From: JANMDN01 sp031376285
GTDB taxonomy: Bacteria > Actinomycetota > Thermoleophilia > Miltoncostaeales > Miltoncostaeaceae
Assembly (NCBI GenBank): GCA_031376285.1
Contig: JANMDN010000075.1
Coordinates: 1 to 64,000 of the forward strand
Length of the DNA stretch: 64,000 bases
Reading direction: 5' to 3'
Under the pieces are notes generated by a model. The model saw only the letters and a program-made list of their open reading frames with translations. It was not told where the DNA came from and ran no database searches. This document shows, piece after piece, positions 7,537 through 15,250 of the stretch; the first letter of the stretch is position 1; each line of letters begins with the position of its first letter. The position numbers were made by a program, and so were the translations under genes.

Positions 7537-8214
7537 ATGGGCTCCATCACCGAGCTTGACCTCCTGCGCTGGAGCGAATCGCTCGCAGCTGTGGGCCGCA
7601 CCGGGCTCGCGTTCACGGAAAGCCTCTACGAGCGTGAGCGGTTCGAAGAGATCCTGCGCATCGCCGCAGACATGCGGTCGCGGGCGGGCGACGCGCCCGA
7701 CGTATTGGCCCTTGTCGAGGAATGGATGCGCGAACCGGGGCGTGGGGCGGCGGGCTACGCCACGCCCAAGCTCGCCGTCGGCGCCGTCGTCGGAAACGAC
7801 GCGGGCGAGATCCTCCTGGTGCGCCGGTCCGATTCGGGTCTCTGGCTCTACCCCACCGGCTGGGCCGACGTCGGCTATTCGGCCGCTGAGGTCGCCGTTC
7901 GCGAGGTCCGCGAGGAGACGGGCATCCTCTGCGAAGCGATCGGACTCATCGCCGTAATTGATGGCCTTCGGGCCGGCTTTACCCGGATTCCCCTGCACTC
8001 ACTCGTGTTCCATTGTCGCGCCGTCGGCGGTGCGCTGCTGGGTCATCCCCTGGAGACAAGGGATGTGGGTTGGTTCAGCCGGGACGGCTTGCCGAGTGAT
8101 CTGGCGGGGAGCGGAGCGTGGACGACCTTCGCCTTCGAGGCGATCAGTGGCACGGCGCCGCCAACGCGCTTTGACCCAGTACGGGAGCCCACCTGGGGTG
8201 GGGAGGTCGATTAG
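7537..8214 (+). CDS. Nudix hydrolase with NUDT_N-type N-terminal domain (YjhB-like)
   Basis: A 225-residue cytoplasmic protein. The first 65 residues (SITELDLLRWSESLAAVGRT...) form the helical domain that precedes the Nudix fold in YjhB-like ADP-ribose/NDP-sugar hydrolases. The Nudix box spans GWADVGYSAAEVAVREVREETG; the REVREETG core is intact, while the first Glu of the classical box is Tyr, as hydrophobic residues also occur at this place in the YjhB group. Likely hydrolyses a nucleoside diphosphate linked to another moiety; the substrate is not known. It ends with a 4 nt overlap against the convergent phosphatase gene. Confidence 0.87.
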   Translation: MGSITELDLLRWSESLAAVGRTGLAFTESLYERERFEEILRIAADMRSRAGDAPDVLALVEEWMREPGRGAAGYATPKLAVGAVVGNDAGEILLVRRSDSGLWLYPTGWADVGYSAAEVAVREVREETGILCEAIGLIAVIDGLRAGFTRIPLHSLVFHCRAVGGALLGHPLETRDVGWFSRDGLPSDLAGSGAWTTFAFEAISGTAPPTRFDPVREPTWGGEVD

Positions 8215-8699
8215 ACACGCAGCTCCAACGTACCCTGAACAAGCTGGAGTACCATCCCGTCGCACGCCCGTTCGATGAGGTCGAGGGCATGCTCGAAGTC
8301 CTCAGGTCCACCGTAATAGGGATCTGGGACCGGCGTCCCCGGTTCTGCGGTTGGGTCGAAGTCCATGAGCAGGCGGACACTCGCGGCGTCGTCTGCGGTC
8401 GGGGCGATCCGTTGGAGATGGCGATGGTTATCGCCGTCGAGGGCGATCACGAGCCGCAGGCGGGCAAAGTCCGCCGAGCCAAACTGACGGGCGCGGTGGT
8501 CGAGTTCGAGGCCGCGCCGCACAAGCGCGGCCAGCGCTCGAGGATCGGCGCGGTCACCAACATTCCACCCGCCCGTTCCGGAGGACTCGACCGTGACCTC
8601 GCCGCCGAGGTCTGCAACGTCGAGCCTGTCGCGAAGCACCGCCTCAGCCATCGGCGACCGGCAGATGTTGCCCATGCAGACCATCGCGACGGCGATCAC
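8211..8699 (-). CDS. low-molecular-weight protein-tyrosine phosphatase
   Basis: A 162-residue cytoplasmic enzyme. The P-loop CMGNICRSP places the nucleophile at Cys8 and the phosphate-binding Arg at 14 (C-X5-R-S), and the general acid is Asp126 in VPDPYYGG. Length and motifs match the LMW-PTP family, which dephosphorylates phosphotyrosine proteins or, in some bacteria, arginine phosphate. Its ATG overlaps the stop of the upstream DUF2017 gene by 4 nt, so it is the last gene of a clpS-DUF2017-phosphatase operon, linking it to proteolysis control. Not fused to any other domain. Confidence 0.92.
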   Translation of the reverse strand: MIAVAMVCMGNICRSPMAEAVLRDRLDVADLGGEVTVESSGTGGWNVGDRADPRALAALVRRGLELDHRARQFGSADFARLRLVIALDGDNHRHLQRIAPTADDAASVRLLMDFDPTAEPGTPVPDPYYGGPEDFEHALDLIERACDGMVLQLVQGTLELRV

Positions 8700-9175
8700 T
8701 GCTCCACGTCGTCGTCGTCGGGATCCAGGACGTCAATGATCAAGAACTGCAGGTGTGTGAGGAAGTCCATCGTCGCCGCGTGTCGGGCGAGATTCTCGTC
8801 GCCCAGCGCGAGGGCCTCGTCGACGGTCACGTCGTCGGGCGCCGGCCCGATCATCAGCCGCAGCGTCTCGAGGCCCTGGAGCCACGCATCGAGTTCGTCG
8901 TCGGTCAGCGTCGCCGCGTGGGCCGTGTCTCGAAGAACGGTGAGCGACGCGACCTTCCCACTCACGAGGTCCCCGCCAACGAGCTCGCGGTAGGCCAGCT
9001 CGCGATCTGGGTCGTTGGGATAGGCAGGCGGAAAGAGCCGCCGCGTATCGGCGCGCTCGGCCGCCATCGCGTCAATCGAGCTTCCAGCGAGCGCGGCGAG
9101 GACATCGCGGGGCTCGCCGGGGAGATCCACGGCGTAACCGCTCCCCGACTTCTGCCGAACAAACGGGCCGAGCAC
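8696..9175 (-). CDS. DUF2017 family protein
   Basis: A 159-residue protein of unknown function. It is recognised as DUF2017 from its position directly after clpS and from its helical sequence: LAGSSIDAMAAERADTRRLFPPAYPNDPDRELAYRELVGGDL, then DELDAWLQGLETLRLMIG and a C-terminal FLTHLQFLIIDVLDPDDDDVEQ. DUF2017 sits beside clpS in many Actinobacteria and is suspected to act with the ClpCP adaptor system. The GTG start at 9175 lies 1 nt after the clpS stop and gives the family's usual length. A longer in-frame ATG would overlap clpS by 56 nt and is Ser/Thr/Arg-rich. Confidence 0.85.
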   Translation of the reverse strand: MLGPFVRQKSGSGYAVDLPGEPRDVLAALAGSSIDAMAAERADTRRLFPPAYPNDPDRELAYRELVGGDLVSGKVASLTVLRDTAHAATLTDDELDAWLQGLETLRLMIGPAPDDVTVDEALALGDENLARHAATMDFLTHLQFLIIDVLDPDDDDVEQ

Positions 9176-9176
9176 G

Positions 9177-9479
9177 CTAGTCGTCGCGCTGGAGCGTGGC
9201 CCAGAGGCCGTGCTCCTGGAGTCGAAACACATCGTGCTCAGACTTCTCCAGCTGCCCGCTTGCGACGACCGCCTTGCCGCTCGTGTGGACCTCCATCATG
9301 AGTTGGCGCGCCTTCGTCTTGGGGTGACCGAGCACTCGCTGGAAAACGAGCGTCACGTAGCTCATCAGGTTGACGGGGTCATCCCAAACGATGACGAGCC
9401 AGGGGCGGTCGTGTTCGCGCTCCCCCGCCCCTTCGTCGGAGATGGTTGTTCCGGGGAGAACTGGTGTCTCGGTGCTCAC
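9177..9479 (-). CDS. clpS: ATP-dependent Clp protease adaptor ClpS
   Basis: A 100-residue adaptor that binds N-degron substrates and delivers them to ClpC/ClpA. The core is intact: WLVIVWDDPVNLMSYVTLVF (the DDPVN... loop forms the N-degron pocket), followed by MMEVHTSGKAVVASGQLEKSE and a C-terminal AxxHxxxLxATL-like end. The N-terminal 25 residues are flexible. First gene of a three-gene operon with DUF2017 and a tyrosine phosphatase. Confidence 0.95.
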   Translation of the reverse strand: MSTETPVLPGTTISDEGAGEREHDRPWLVIVWDDPVNLMSYVTLVFQRVLGHPKTKARQLMMEVHTSGKAVVASGQLEKSEHDVFRLQEHGLWATLQRDD

Positions 9480-9515
9480 CGCCCAAGTCTTGCAGCCGAT
9501 CAGCCGTCTTTCACA

Positions 9516-10424
9516 TCACCCCGCCGATGGCTGTTCGACGAGGCGCGCGGGGCGGCGCCGAGCTGCCAGGGCAGTTCCGAGGAGGATGAGAACCATTCCT
9601 CCGATGACTGCAGGGGTGATCGCCTCGTCGAGTATGAAGGCCCCGTAGGCGAGCGAGACGGGCGGGATCAGGTAAGCGACAAGCGCCGACTGGCCGATGC
9701 CCACATCGTCCATCAAGCGGTAGTAGAGCGCGAACGCAAACGCCGTTCCGACGATGCCGAGGAGGACGATCGACAGGACGGCGACGAGTGTCGGCCGACG
9801 CTCCGGGAACGTCGCCACCGCAGCCGGGAGCGTCATCAGCGCCGAGCTGGCGATGGTCACGAGGCTGACTGCCACTGGCGAGAAGGTCGGGTAGGTCGCG
9901 CGGATGGCAAAGCCCGACACGGCGTAGCTGAGTGACGCCACCAGGATCGCAAGCGCGCCAAACACCGCGGCGAGCGAGCCGACCGAGTCCACGCCAACGA
10001 GCAGCCCCACACCGCCGAGCCCGACGAGGAGGCCAATCCATTGCCGGGCGGTGGCCTGCTCGCGTCGGTCGAAGATGGGCGCGAGGATCGCGATGAAGAT
10101 CGGCGCGGAAGCCACGAGGACGGCCGCAAGACCCGACGGCACCGACAGCTCACCGACGGTGATAAGGAGGAACGGCAGGGCAACCGACAGCGCACCAACC
10201 AGCACCGCGTGGCCGGGACGGCGGCGGACGTCACGGACGAGGCGTCCGAGCGTTCCCGGCTCGCGAGCGACGAGCAGCCCCGTCAGGCAGAGCGACGCGA
10301 GCGCCGTGCGGCCGAACACCACCATGGGTGGCGAGAAGTCCCGGAGCGCCAGCTTGATCAGGAGATACGAGGCACCCCAAATCAGGGCCAGAAGGCCGAG
10401 CACCGCAAGGTTCCGGGGACGCAC
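9516..10424 (-). CDS. EamA/DMT-family transporter
   Basis: A 302-residue membrane protein with about ten predicted helices and two EamA repeats (about residues 8-145 and 155-290). It begins NLAVLGLLALIWGASYLLIK, the classic start of EamA proteins, with RTALASLCL in the first repeat and SLAYGAFILDEAITP in the second. These are metabolite exporters (amino acids, sugars or nucleosides) of the drug/metabolite superfamily; the substrate is unknown. The GTG start at 10424 is supported by a TAGGGT box 7 nt upstream. Confidence 0.9.
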   Translation of the reverse strand: MRPRNLAVLGLLALIWGASYLLIKLALRDFSPPMVVFGRTALASLCLTGLLVAREPGTLGRLVRDVRRRPGHAVLVGALSVALPFLLITVGELSVPSGLAAVLVASAPIFIAILAPIFDRREQATARQWIGLLVGLGGVGLLVGVDSVGSLAAVFGALAILVASLSYAVSGFAIRATYPTFSPVAVSLVTIASSALMTLPAAVATFPERRPTLVAVLSIVLLGIVGTAFAFALYYRLMDDVGIGQSALVAYLIPPVSLAYGAFILDEAITPAVIGGMVLILLGTALAARRRPARLVEQPSAG

Positions 10425-10431
10425 CCCGCCG

Positions 10432-10437
10432 ACCCTA
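10432..10437 (-). promoter_or_regulatory. -10 box (TAGGGT), leaderless promoter of the EamA transporter
   Basis: On the minus strand TAGGGT, 7 nt, then GTG at 10424. Confidence 0.4.
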
Positions 10438-10517
10438 CGCCCCGCAGGACTCGTTGGTTCAGGCCACCGGTAGGGTCGGTCGCGCTACGCTCACTCGACC
10501 GTCTACGAGGAGGCGAC

Positions 10518-10802
10518 ATGCCGAAAGCAGTCTGGAACGGCGCGGTTGTCGCCGAGAGCGACGACACCGTCGTCATCGAAGGCAACCACTACTTCCCGCC
10601 CGGCGCCGTCCGAGGTGACCATGTCCAGCCGAGCGAGTCGACAAGCATCTGCAGTTGGAAGGGCACCGCGAGCTACTACGACGTCGTTGCCGGCGGCGAG
10701 GTCAACGCGGCCGCGGCCTGGTACTACCCCGACCCCAAGGCCGAGGCGCGCGAAATCACGGGCTACGTGGCCTTCTGGAAGGGTGTCCAGATCGAAGGGT
10801 AG
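10518..10802 (+). CDS. DUF427 domain protein
   Basis: A 94-residue protein that is a complete DUF427 domain: VWNGAVVAESDDTVVIEGNHYFP, the tail of that block reading HYFPPGAV, then SICSWKGTASYYDVVAGG and AAWYYPDPKAEAREITGYVAFW. Members are small beta-rich proteins of unknown function, common in Actinobacteria. ATG at 10518 has a strong GAGGAGG ribosome site; a TACGCT -10-like box lies at 10485-10490, giving a short leader. Confidence 0.93.
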   Translation: MPKAVWNGAVVAESDDTVVIEGNHYFPPGAVRGDHVQPSESTSICSWKGTASYYDVVAGGEVNAAAAWYYPDPKAEAREITGYVAFWKGVQIEG

Positions 10803-10882
10803 GACCAGCCCGCCCGGCCTATACTTCCCGGACGGACTCGACGGCCGCTCGGCCGAGCATCGGCGACGTCGCTGGGAGTGTT

Positions 10883-12049
10883 GTGGAGCAAGCGGTCATT
10901 ATCGACGCGGTGAGGACACCGGTCGGACGCCGAGGCGGGCAGCTCAGCGGATGGCACCCCGTCGACCTGACCGCTGAGGTGTTGGCAGCGCTGGTGGCTC
11001 GGACGGGCATCGACCCGGCCATCGTCGACGACGTCATCCTGGGGTGCGTCGATCAGGTCGGCGAGCAGGGCCTCAATGCCGCGCGCTGGGCGCTCCTCGG
11101 CGCGGGTTTTCCGGACACGGTCCCCGGTACGACAATCGACCGCCAATGCGGATCGTCGCAGCAGGCCGCCCACTTTGCCGCTCAGGGCGTGATGGCCGGT
11201 GCCTACGACGTGGCCATCGCGTGCGGGGTCGAGTCGATGACCCGTGTCCCGATGTTCGCCAACCTGCCCGACGCCTCCGAAGCCTATGGCAGCCGGGTCC
11301 GCGAACGTTACGGCCTCGGCAGTTCGGACTTCATCCACCAAGGCGAGTCGGGCGAGCTGATCGCCGAGCGTTGGGCGCTCGACCGTGAGGCCCTCGATGC
11401 CTTTGCCGTCGAGTCGCACCGGCGTGCCGCCGCGGCCACGGCTGACGGACGTTTCGGGCGCGAGATCCACCCGATCACGATCGACCAGGACGGCGTCTCG
11501 GTAGAAGTGACCGCTGACCAAGGCATTCGGCCCGGCACGACGGCGGAGACCCTCGCCGCGCTCAAACCGGTCTTCCGCGACGACGGGCGCTTGACGGCTG
11601 GGAACTCCTCGCAGATCAGTGACGGCGCCGCAGCGCTCCTCATCACCTCGGAGCGTGTCGCCGAGCGTCTCGGCCTGGAACCGCTCGCGCGGTTCCACAC
11701 GTTCGCACTCGCGGCGGTTGATCCGATCGAGATGCTGAGCGGTCCGATTCCCGCAACTCGCCGCGCCTTCGAGCGCAGCGGCCTCAGCGCCGATGACATC
11801 GAGTTGTACGAGGTCAATGAGGCGTTCGCCTCGGTGCCGCTCGCCTGGATGAAGGATCTCGGCGTTGACGCCGGGCGGGTCAACGTCAACGGCGGCGCCA
11901 TTGCGCTCGGCCACCCACTCGGCTGTTCAGGCGCCCGCCTGATGACCACACTCGTTCATGCGATGACCGCCCGTGGAGCCCGCTACGGGCTTCAGACAAT
12001 GTGCGAGGGCGGCGGAACCGCGAACGCAACCATCCTGGAGAGCCTCTGA
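10883..12049 (+). CDS. acetyl-CoA acyltransferase (thiolase)
   Basis: A 388-residue thiolase of full length. The acyl-accepting Cys is C89 in DRQCGSSQQA; the C-terminal motifs NGGAIALGHPLGCSGAR and CEGGGTANA bring the catalytic His and second Cys. It would catalyse thiolytic cleavage of 3-ketoacyl-CoA (or the reverse condensation) in the cytoplasm. Its stop overlaps the start of an acyl-CoA dehydrogenase gene by 1 nt, so both probably serve fatty-acid or branched acyl-CoA breakdown. Start is GTG at 10883 after a GGGAG site; a TATACT -10 box lies at 10820-10825. Confidence 0.93.
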   Translation: MEQAVIIDAVRTPVGRRGGQLSGWHPVDLTAEVLAALVARTGIDPAIVDDVILGCVDQVGEQGLNAARWALLGAGFPDTVPGTTIDRQCGSSQQAAHFAAQGVMAGAYDVAIACGVESMTRVPMFANLPDASEAYGSRVRERYGLGSSDFIHQGESGELIAERWALDREALDAFAVESHRRAAAATADGRFGREIHPITIDQDGVSVEVTADQGIRPGTTAETLAALKPVFRDDGRLTAGNSSQISDGAAALLITSERVAERLGLEPLARFHTFALAAVDPIEMLSGPIPATRRAFERSGLSADDIELYEVNEAFASVPLAWMKDLGVDAGRVNVNGGAIALGHPLGCSGARLMTTLVHAMTARGARYGLQTMCEGGGTANATILESL

Positions 12050-13197
12050 TGCCGCTGCATCTCACCGATACCCAACGGGAGATCCAAGCGCTTGCCCGGG
12101 AGTTCGCACAGGGGCAGATTGCCCCGAATGCCGAGCGCTGGAACCGCGACCATCACGTCCCGGTCGAGCTGTTTGGCGAGATGGGCCGGTTGGGCCTCCT
12201 CGGGATCACCATCCCGGAGCCGTTCGGAGGGATGGGTCTCGGCTATCTCGAGCTTGCGCTCGTCATCGAAGAGGTGGCCCGAGCTGACGCCGGTATCTCA
12301 GCGGGTCTCGCCGCGCAGAACAGCCTTGCCGCGATGCCGATCGTGCGTGCCGGGACGGCCGATCAGCACGCCAGGTTCCTGCCGAGCCTTGCGAGCGGCG
12401 AGCGCCTCGGCGCGTACGCGCTCACCGAGCCCGATGTCGGCTCGGATACCGCAAACCTCAAGACCACGGCCACCGAGACCTCCACTGGCTTCACGATTCG
12501 TGGTTCGAAGATGTGGATCACAAACGGTGGTTTCGCCGACATCTTCATCGTCTACGCCCGAACCGATGGGCCGGGCGCGAAGGGCATCTCAGCCTTCATC
12601 TGCGATGGAGGCCCCGGTCTTGTCGTCGGCCGCGAGATTCCCAAGCTCGGACTACACACCTCGTCGACCGTTGAACTCTCGTTCGACGATCTCGCGGTGG
12701 ACGCCGACCGCCTGCTCGGTGGACGGGGCGACGGACTGAACGTGGCGCTCGGGACCCTCGACGGCGGTCGAATCGTCGTTGCGGCCCAGGCGGTCGGCAT
12801 CGCGCAGGCGGCGCTTGATCTTGCCACGACCTACGCCACCCAGCGGATCGCATTCGGCGGCCCGATCGCCCGCTTCCAGGGCGTTCAGTTCCCGATGGCG
12901 GACGTTGCCGCGAAGCTGGAGGCCGCGCGAGTCCTGACCTATCACGTCGCACGTATGCGCGACCGCGGTCTCCCCCACTCCGCGGAAGGCGCGAAGGCGA
13001 AACTCTTTGCCAGCTCGGTTGCCGTCGAGGCGGCCGACATGGCGGTTCAGACACTTGGGGGCTACGGATACTCGGCCGAGTTTCCCGCCGAGCGCTACTA
13101 CCGCGATGCCAAGATCACCGAGATCTATGAGGGAACGAGCCAAATCCAGCGGCTCGTGATCGCACGCCATCTCTTGGGCGACGCCGCTCGGGGTTGA
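12049..13197 (+). CDS. acyl-CoA dehydrogenase
   Basis: A 382-residue FAD enzyme. The N-terminal helical domain, the beta-barrel motif YALTEPDVGSDTANL with KMWITNGG, and the C-terminal GGYGYSAEFPAERYYRDAK then EIYEGTSQIQR are all present. The Glu of YEGT is the usual catalytic base of short/medium-chain enzymes. It introduces the alpha-beta double bond into acyl-CoA and passes electrons to ETF. Translationally coupled to the thiolase upstream (TGATG). No ETF gene lies in the window. Confidence 0.94.
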   Translation: MPLHLTDTQREIQALAREFAQGQIAPNAERWNRDHHVPVELFGEMGRLGLLGITIPEPFGGMGLGYLELALVIEEVARADAGISAGLAAQNSLAAMPIVRAGTADQHARFLPSLASGERLGAYALTEPDVGSDTANLKTTATETSTGFTIRGSKMWITNGGFADIFIVYARTDGPGAKGISAFICDGGPGLVVGREIPKLGLHTSSTVELSFDDLAVDADRLLGGRGDGLNVALGTLDGGRIVVAAQAVGIAQAALDLATTYATQRIAFGGPIARFQGVQFPMADVAAKLEAARVLTYHVARMRDRGLPHSAEGAKAKLFASSVAVEAADMAVQTLGGYGYSAEFPAERYYRDAKITEIYEGTSQIQRLVIARHLLGDAARG

Positions 13198-13275
13198 AGC
13201 ACCGGCCTGGCGAGGGATCGAATCACGGTCCCCGGCCGGGCCCCTGGAACCGAAGTCGTCCGCACACGACGTCGC

Positions 13276-13602
13276 TCAGCTCGGGCGACAGGCCATGACA
13301 CGGTGCATTGCCGCACAGAACTCGGGCCAGCGCTCCTCGGCGACATCGCCGGTTTGTTGCAGCAACCGATCGACCGGGACGAGCTGCACGTTGTCGAGGT
13401 TGGCGACAGAGCCATCACGAAGTCCTTCATCTGGGCCCAGTGACACCTCGGTCGCGATGCCGCGCACCCTCGACGTCACCGGTGCGACCAGCACGTGCCG
13501 AAGCAAGGGGGCAACCCTCCCGCGAGTGAGAACGATCACGGGACGGACCTTGTCTCCTGGGAGGTCAACCCACCAGACCTGACCGTGAGCCAGCTCGGTC
13601 AT
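13276..13602 (-). CDS. MazF/PemK-like toxin (endoribonuclease)
   Basis: A 108-residue protein with the MazF/PemK fold: GQVWWVDLPGDKVRPVIVLTR (conserved GxVWWVD and RP), VAPVTSRVRGIATEV, and LDNVQLVPVDRLLQQTGDV. The conserved Arg after 'K' in the RPVIV loop and the Thr of VAPVTS match residues of the RNase active site. It overlaps the antitoxin gene upstream by 4 nt. Expected to cleave mRNA when free of antitoxin. Confidence 0.92.
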   Translation of the reverse strand: MTELAHGQVWWVDLPGDKVRPVIVLTRGRVAPLLRHVLVAPVTSRVRGIATEVSLGPDEGLRDGSVANLDNVQLVPVDRLLQQTGDVAEERWPEFCAAMHRVMACRPS

Positions 13603-13886
13603 CCTTCGCGTCGCGCTCGCCGCTCCATCGCGAGCGCGAGGACGTGCGGCGGCACCTCTCCGTCGTAGGAGAGTTCGCTCGGGAGCGGGATCAACGGGAG
13701 ATCGAGCATGGGATCACGGTCATATGGACTCGCGCGGAGCGCCGCGATCTCACGCTCGGTCTCGATCTCGTCAATCAGTGCGCCGAGGGCCCGATCGAGC
13801 AGCTCCGCGTCGCGTCCATTGAACAGTGCTCGCGCCTTGGTCAATTGACGACCGTCCACTGTGGTCGAGATCCGCATACGTTCCAT
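13599..13886 (-). CDS. antitoxin of MazEF-like pair
   Basis: A 95-residue protein starting MERMRISTTVDGRQLTKAR, a ribbon-helix-helix-like DNA-binding N-terminus followed by a helix (LLDRALGALIDEIETEREI) and an extended acidic/proline-rich tail that would wrap the toxin. Encoded just before the toxin with a 4 nt overlap, the usual antitoxin-first order. A TACGGT box lies 7 nt before the ATG at 13886, so the operon is probably leaderless and autorepressed near this site. Confidence 0.8.
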   Translation of the reverse strand: MERMRISTTVDGRQLTKARALFNGRDAELLDRALGALIDEIETEREIAALRASPYDRDPMLDLPLIPLPSELSYDGEVPPHVLALAMERRARREG

Positions 13887-13893
13887 GCCATGG

Positions 13894-13899
13894 ACCGTA
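13894..13899 (-). promoter_or_regulatory. -10 box (TACGGT) of the toxin-antitoxin operon
   Basis: On the minus strand TACGGT, 7 nt (CCATGGC), ATG at 13886. CCATGGC contains a small palindrome that could be part of an operator. Confidence 0.42.
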
Positions 13900-13917
13900 G
13901 CACGGACTGCGGGGTGT

Positions 13918-15015
13918 TCAGCCTCGCCGGCGGCTGGGCACGAGGATCGTGAACTCGCTCACGCCCACCGGTCGGCGCGTGAAGACTCCGGAGCGCAGGA
14001 ACGGCCACACACGCCAGAAGTAGTGGTGACCGGGCCGAAGTCTCCCGGCTGGAATCCTGAACGACTCGCCCTTCGGGAACGCGGAGACGACCTTCCTTGA
14101 CCCCTCGAACACCTGGACGTTGTAGAGGAATGGGCGCTCTCCACGCGGCCGCTTCCAGCGGAGCGTCGGCTGCATCTCACCGATCAACTGACCCGCCGGC
14201 GGTGACAGCGACCGACTGAGGGCCGGAGGAAAGAGGAGTCGCGTGGTCGCGCCGGAGGCCGTGCGGAAGACAAGACGACGGGTCTCGGGGGTGTATCGGG
14301 CCGGGTTTCCGGCGAAGTCGGTGACGCCCACGAACTCGACCTGGTAACGCGTGTTCTCCCTCAGCGGCCCGAGCACACGCAGCGTTGCACGGCGCGGCGT
14401 TGCGGCCACGACGATCACCGGCAGGCGCTCTGAGGTCGCCCTGCAGGTCTCCCGACAGACGCGAACGGTGCTGGCGGTGAAGTCCCGAACCGGCTCGGAG
14501 AACTCGACATCGATCACCGGCAGCCGGACGACCGTTCCCGCCTGAACCCTCGGCCCAATTCGCGCGAGGACGACCCGCGGCCTGGAGCGGTCGACGACCA
14601 CCCGCAGGGCGCCGTAGGGGCTCACAGCGATGCGCGTCGCAAGATCGTTCGACAGTTCGACGGCGCGAACCTTGAAGTGCCAATCGCCCTGGAAGACTGG
14701 TGCGCTGATCGCGGTGGCGCTTCCGAACGACTCCGTTGGGAGGCAGGTCGCGATCGAACAGAAGCCACCCTCGTAGATGACGCGTGAGGTCGCCGAACTG
14801 AACGCGATCCCCTCCCACGAAATAGTGACCTGCGCCGCGCTCGTTGGCGATGTCAGCGGGGCCACGAGGTGTGGGGTGGGCCCCACCGGAAAGGCTGCGT
14901 GGACTTGGGGCGCGGCAAGCAGCACGGATACGAGGCCGACGGCAAGCGACGCGCCGAGCGCAGTCGCAGTCGATGGCCGCGTTCGAGGGCCGGGCGCGGT
15001 GAACGCATTCCACAT
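13918..15015 (-). CDS. secreted protein with Ig-like (Big_5-type) domain
   Basis: A 365-residue protein with an N-terminal signal peptide (hydrophobic about residues 20-41, ending APQVHAAF). The middle (about 155-255) has the form of a bacterial Ig-like 'SbsA' domain: IDVEFSEPVRDFTASTVRVC and a later NTRYQVEFVGVTDFAGNPA. The last 90 residues look like another beta-sandwich (LRWKRPRGERPFLYNVQVFE, RPGHHYFWRVWPF) seen in fibronectin-like repeats. Four Cys near 85-90 and 190-195 could form disulfides outside the cell. No sortase or lipobox motif. Divergent from the large repeat protein at 15251; probably both are surface proteins. Confidence 0.72.
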   Translation of the reverse strand: MWNAFTAPGPRTRPSTATALGASLAVGLVSVLLAAPQVHAAFPVGPTPHLVAPLTSPTSAAQVTISWEGIAFSSATSRVIYEGGFCSIATCLPTESFGSATAISAPVFQGDWHFKVRAVELSNDLATRIAVSPYGALRVVVDRSRPRVVLARIGPRVQAGTVVRLPVIDVEFSEPVRDFTASTVRVCRETCRATSERLPVIVVAATPRRATLRVLGPLRENTRYQVEFVGVTDFAGNPARYTPETRRLVFRTASGATTRLLFPPALSRSLSPPAGQLIGEMQPTLRWKRPRGERPFLYNVQVFEGSRKVVSAFPKGESFRIPAGRLRPGHHYFWRVWPFLRSGVFTRRPVGVSEFTILVPSRRRG

Positions 15016-15021
15016 GCATCG

Positions 15022-15027
15022 AGGGTA
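15022..15027 (-). promoter_or_regulatory. -10 box (TACCCT), leaderless promoter of the Ig-like protein gene
   Basis: On the minus strand TACCCT, 6 nt (CGATGC), ATG at 15015. Confidence 0.45.
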
Positions 15028-15034
15028 GGCGCAC

Positions 15035-15050
15035 CCCCCACCGGTGGGGG
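15035..15050. repeat. perfect 16-nt palindrome between divergent surface-protein genes
   Basis: CCCCCACCGGTGGGGG, its own reverse complement, lies 8 nt upstream of the -10 box of the minus-strand gene. Its position suggests an operator shared by the two divergent genes; it could also be a chance stem. Confidence 0.5.
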
Positions 15051-15250
15051 ACCGCCGAAAGTCGAGTCACGAAGCCCCCAGATTCGCCAGTGTGACCACC
15101 AATCGGCGGTCGCGGTCGTCCTCGCATGCTCGACTCCAGGGGGAAGGCAGCACGCCAAGCGGGGTGAGATACATCACGGTGAACGCGACCGACGCACGTC
15201 GGGTCCGCGTTGAACGAGCCCGTGCACGGATGCGAAAGGACCCCCGCGCA

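Noticed and set aside
8696..9232. ATG start at 9232 for DUF2017
   Set aside because: It would overlap clpS by 56 nt with a Ser/Thr/Arg-rich extension; GTG at 9175, 1 nt after the clpS stop, fits the family length.
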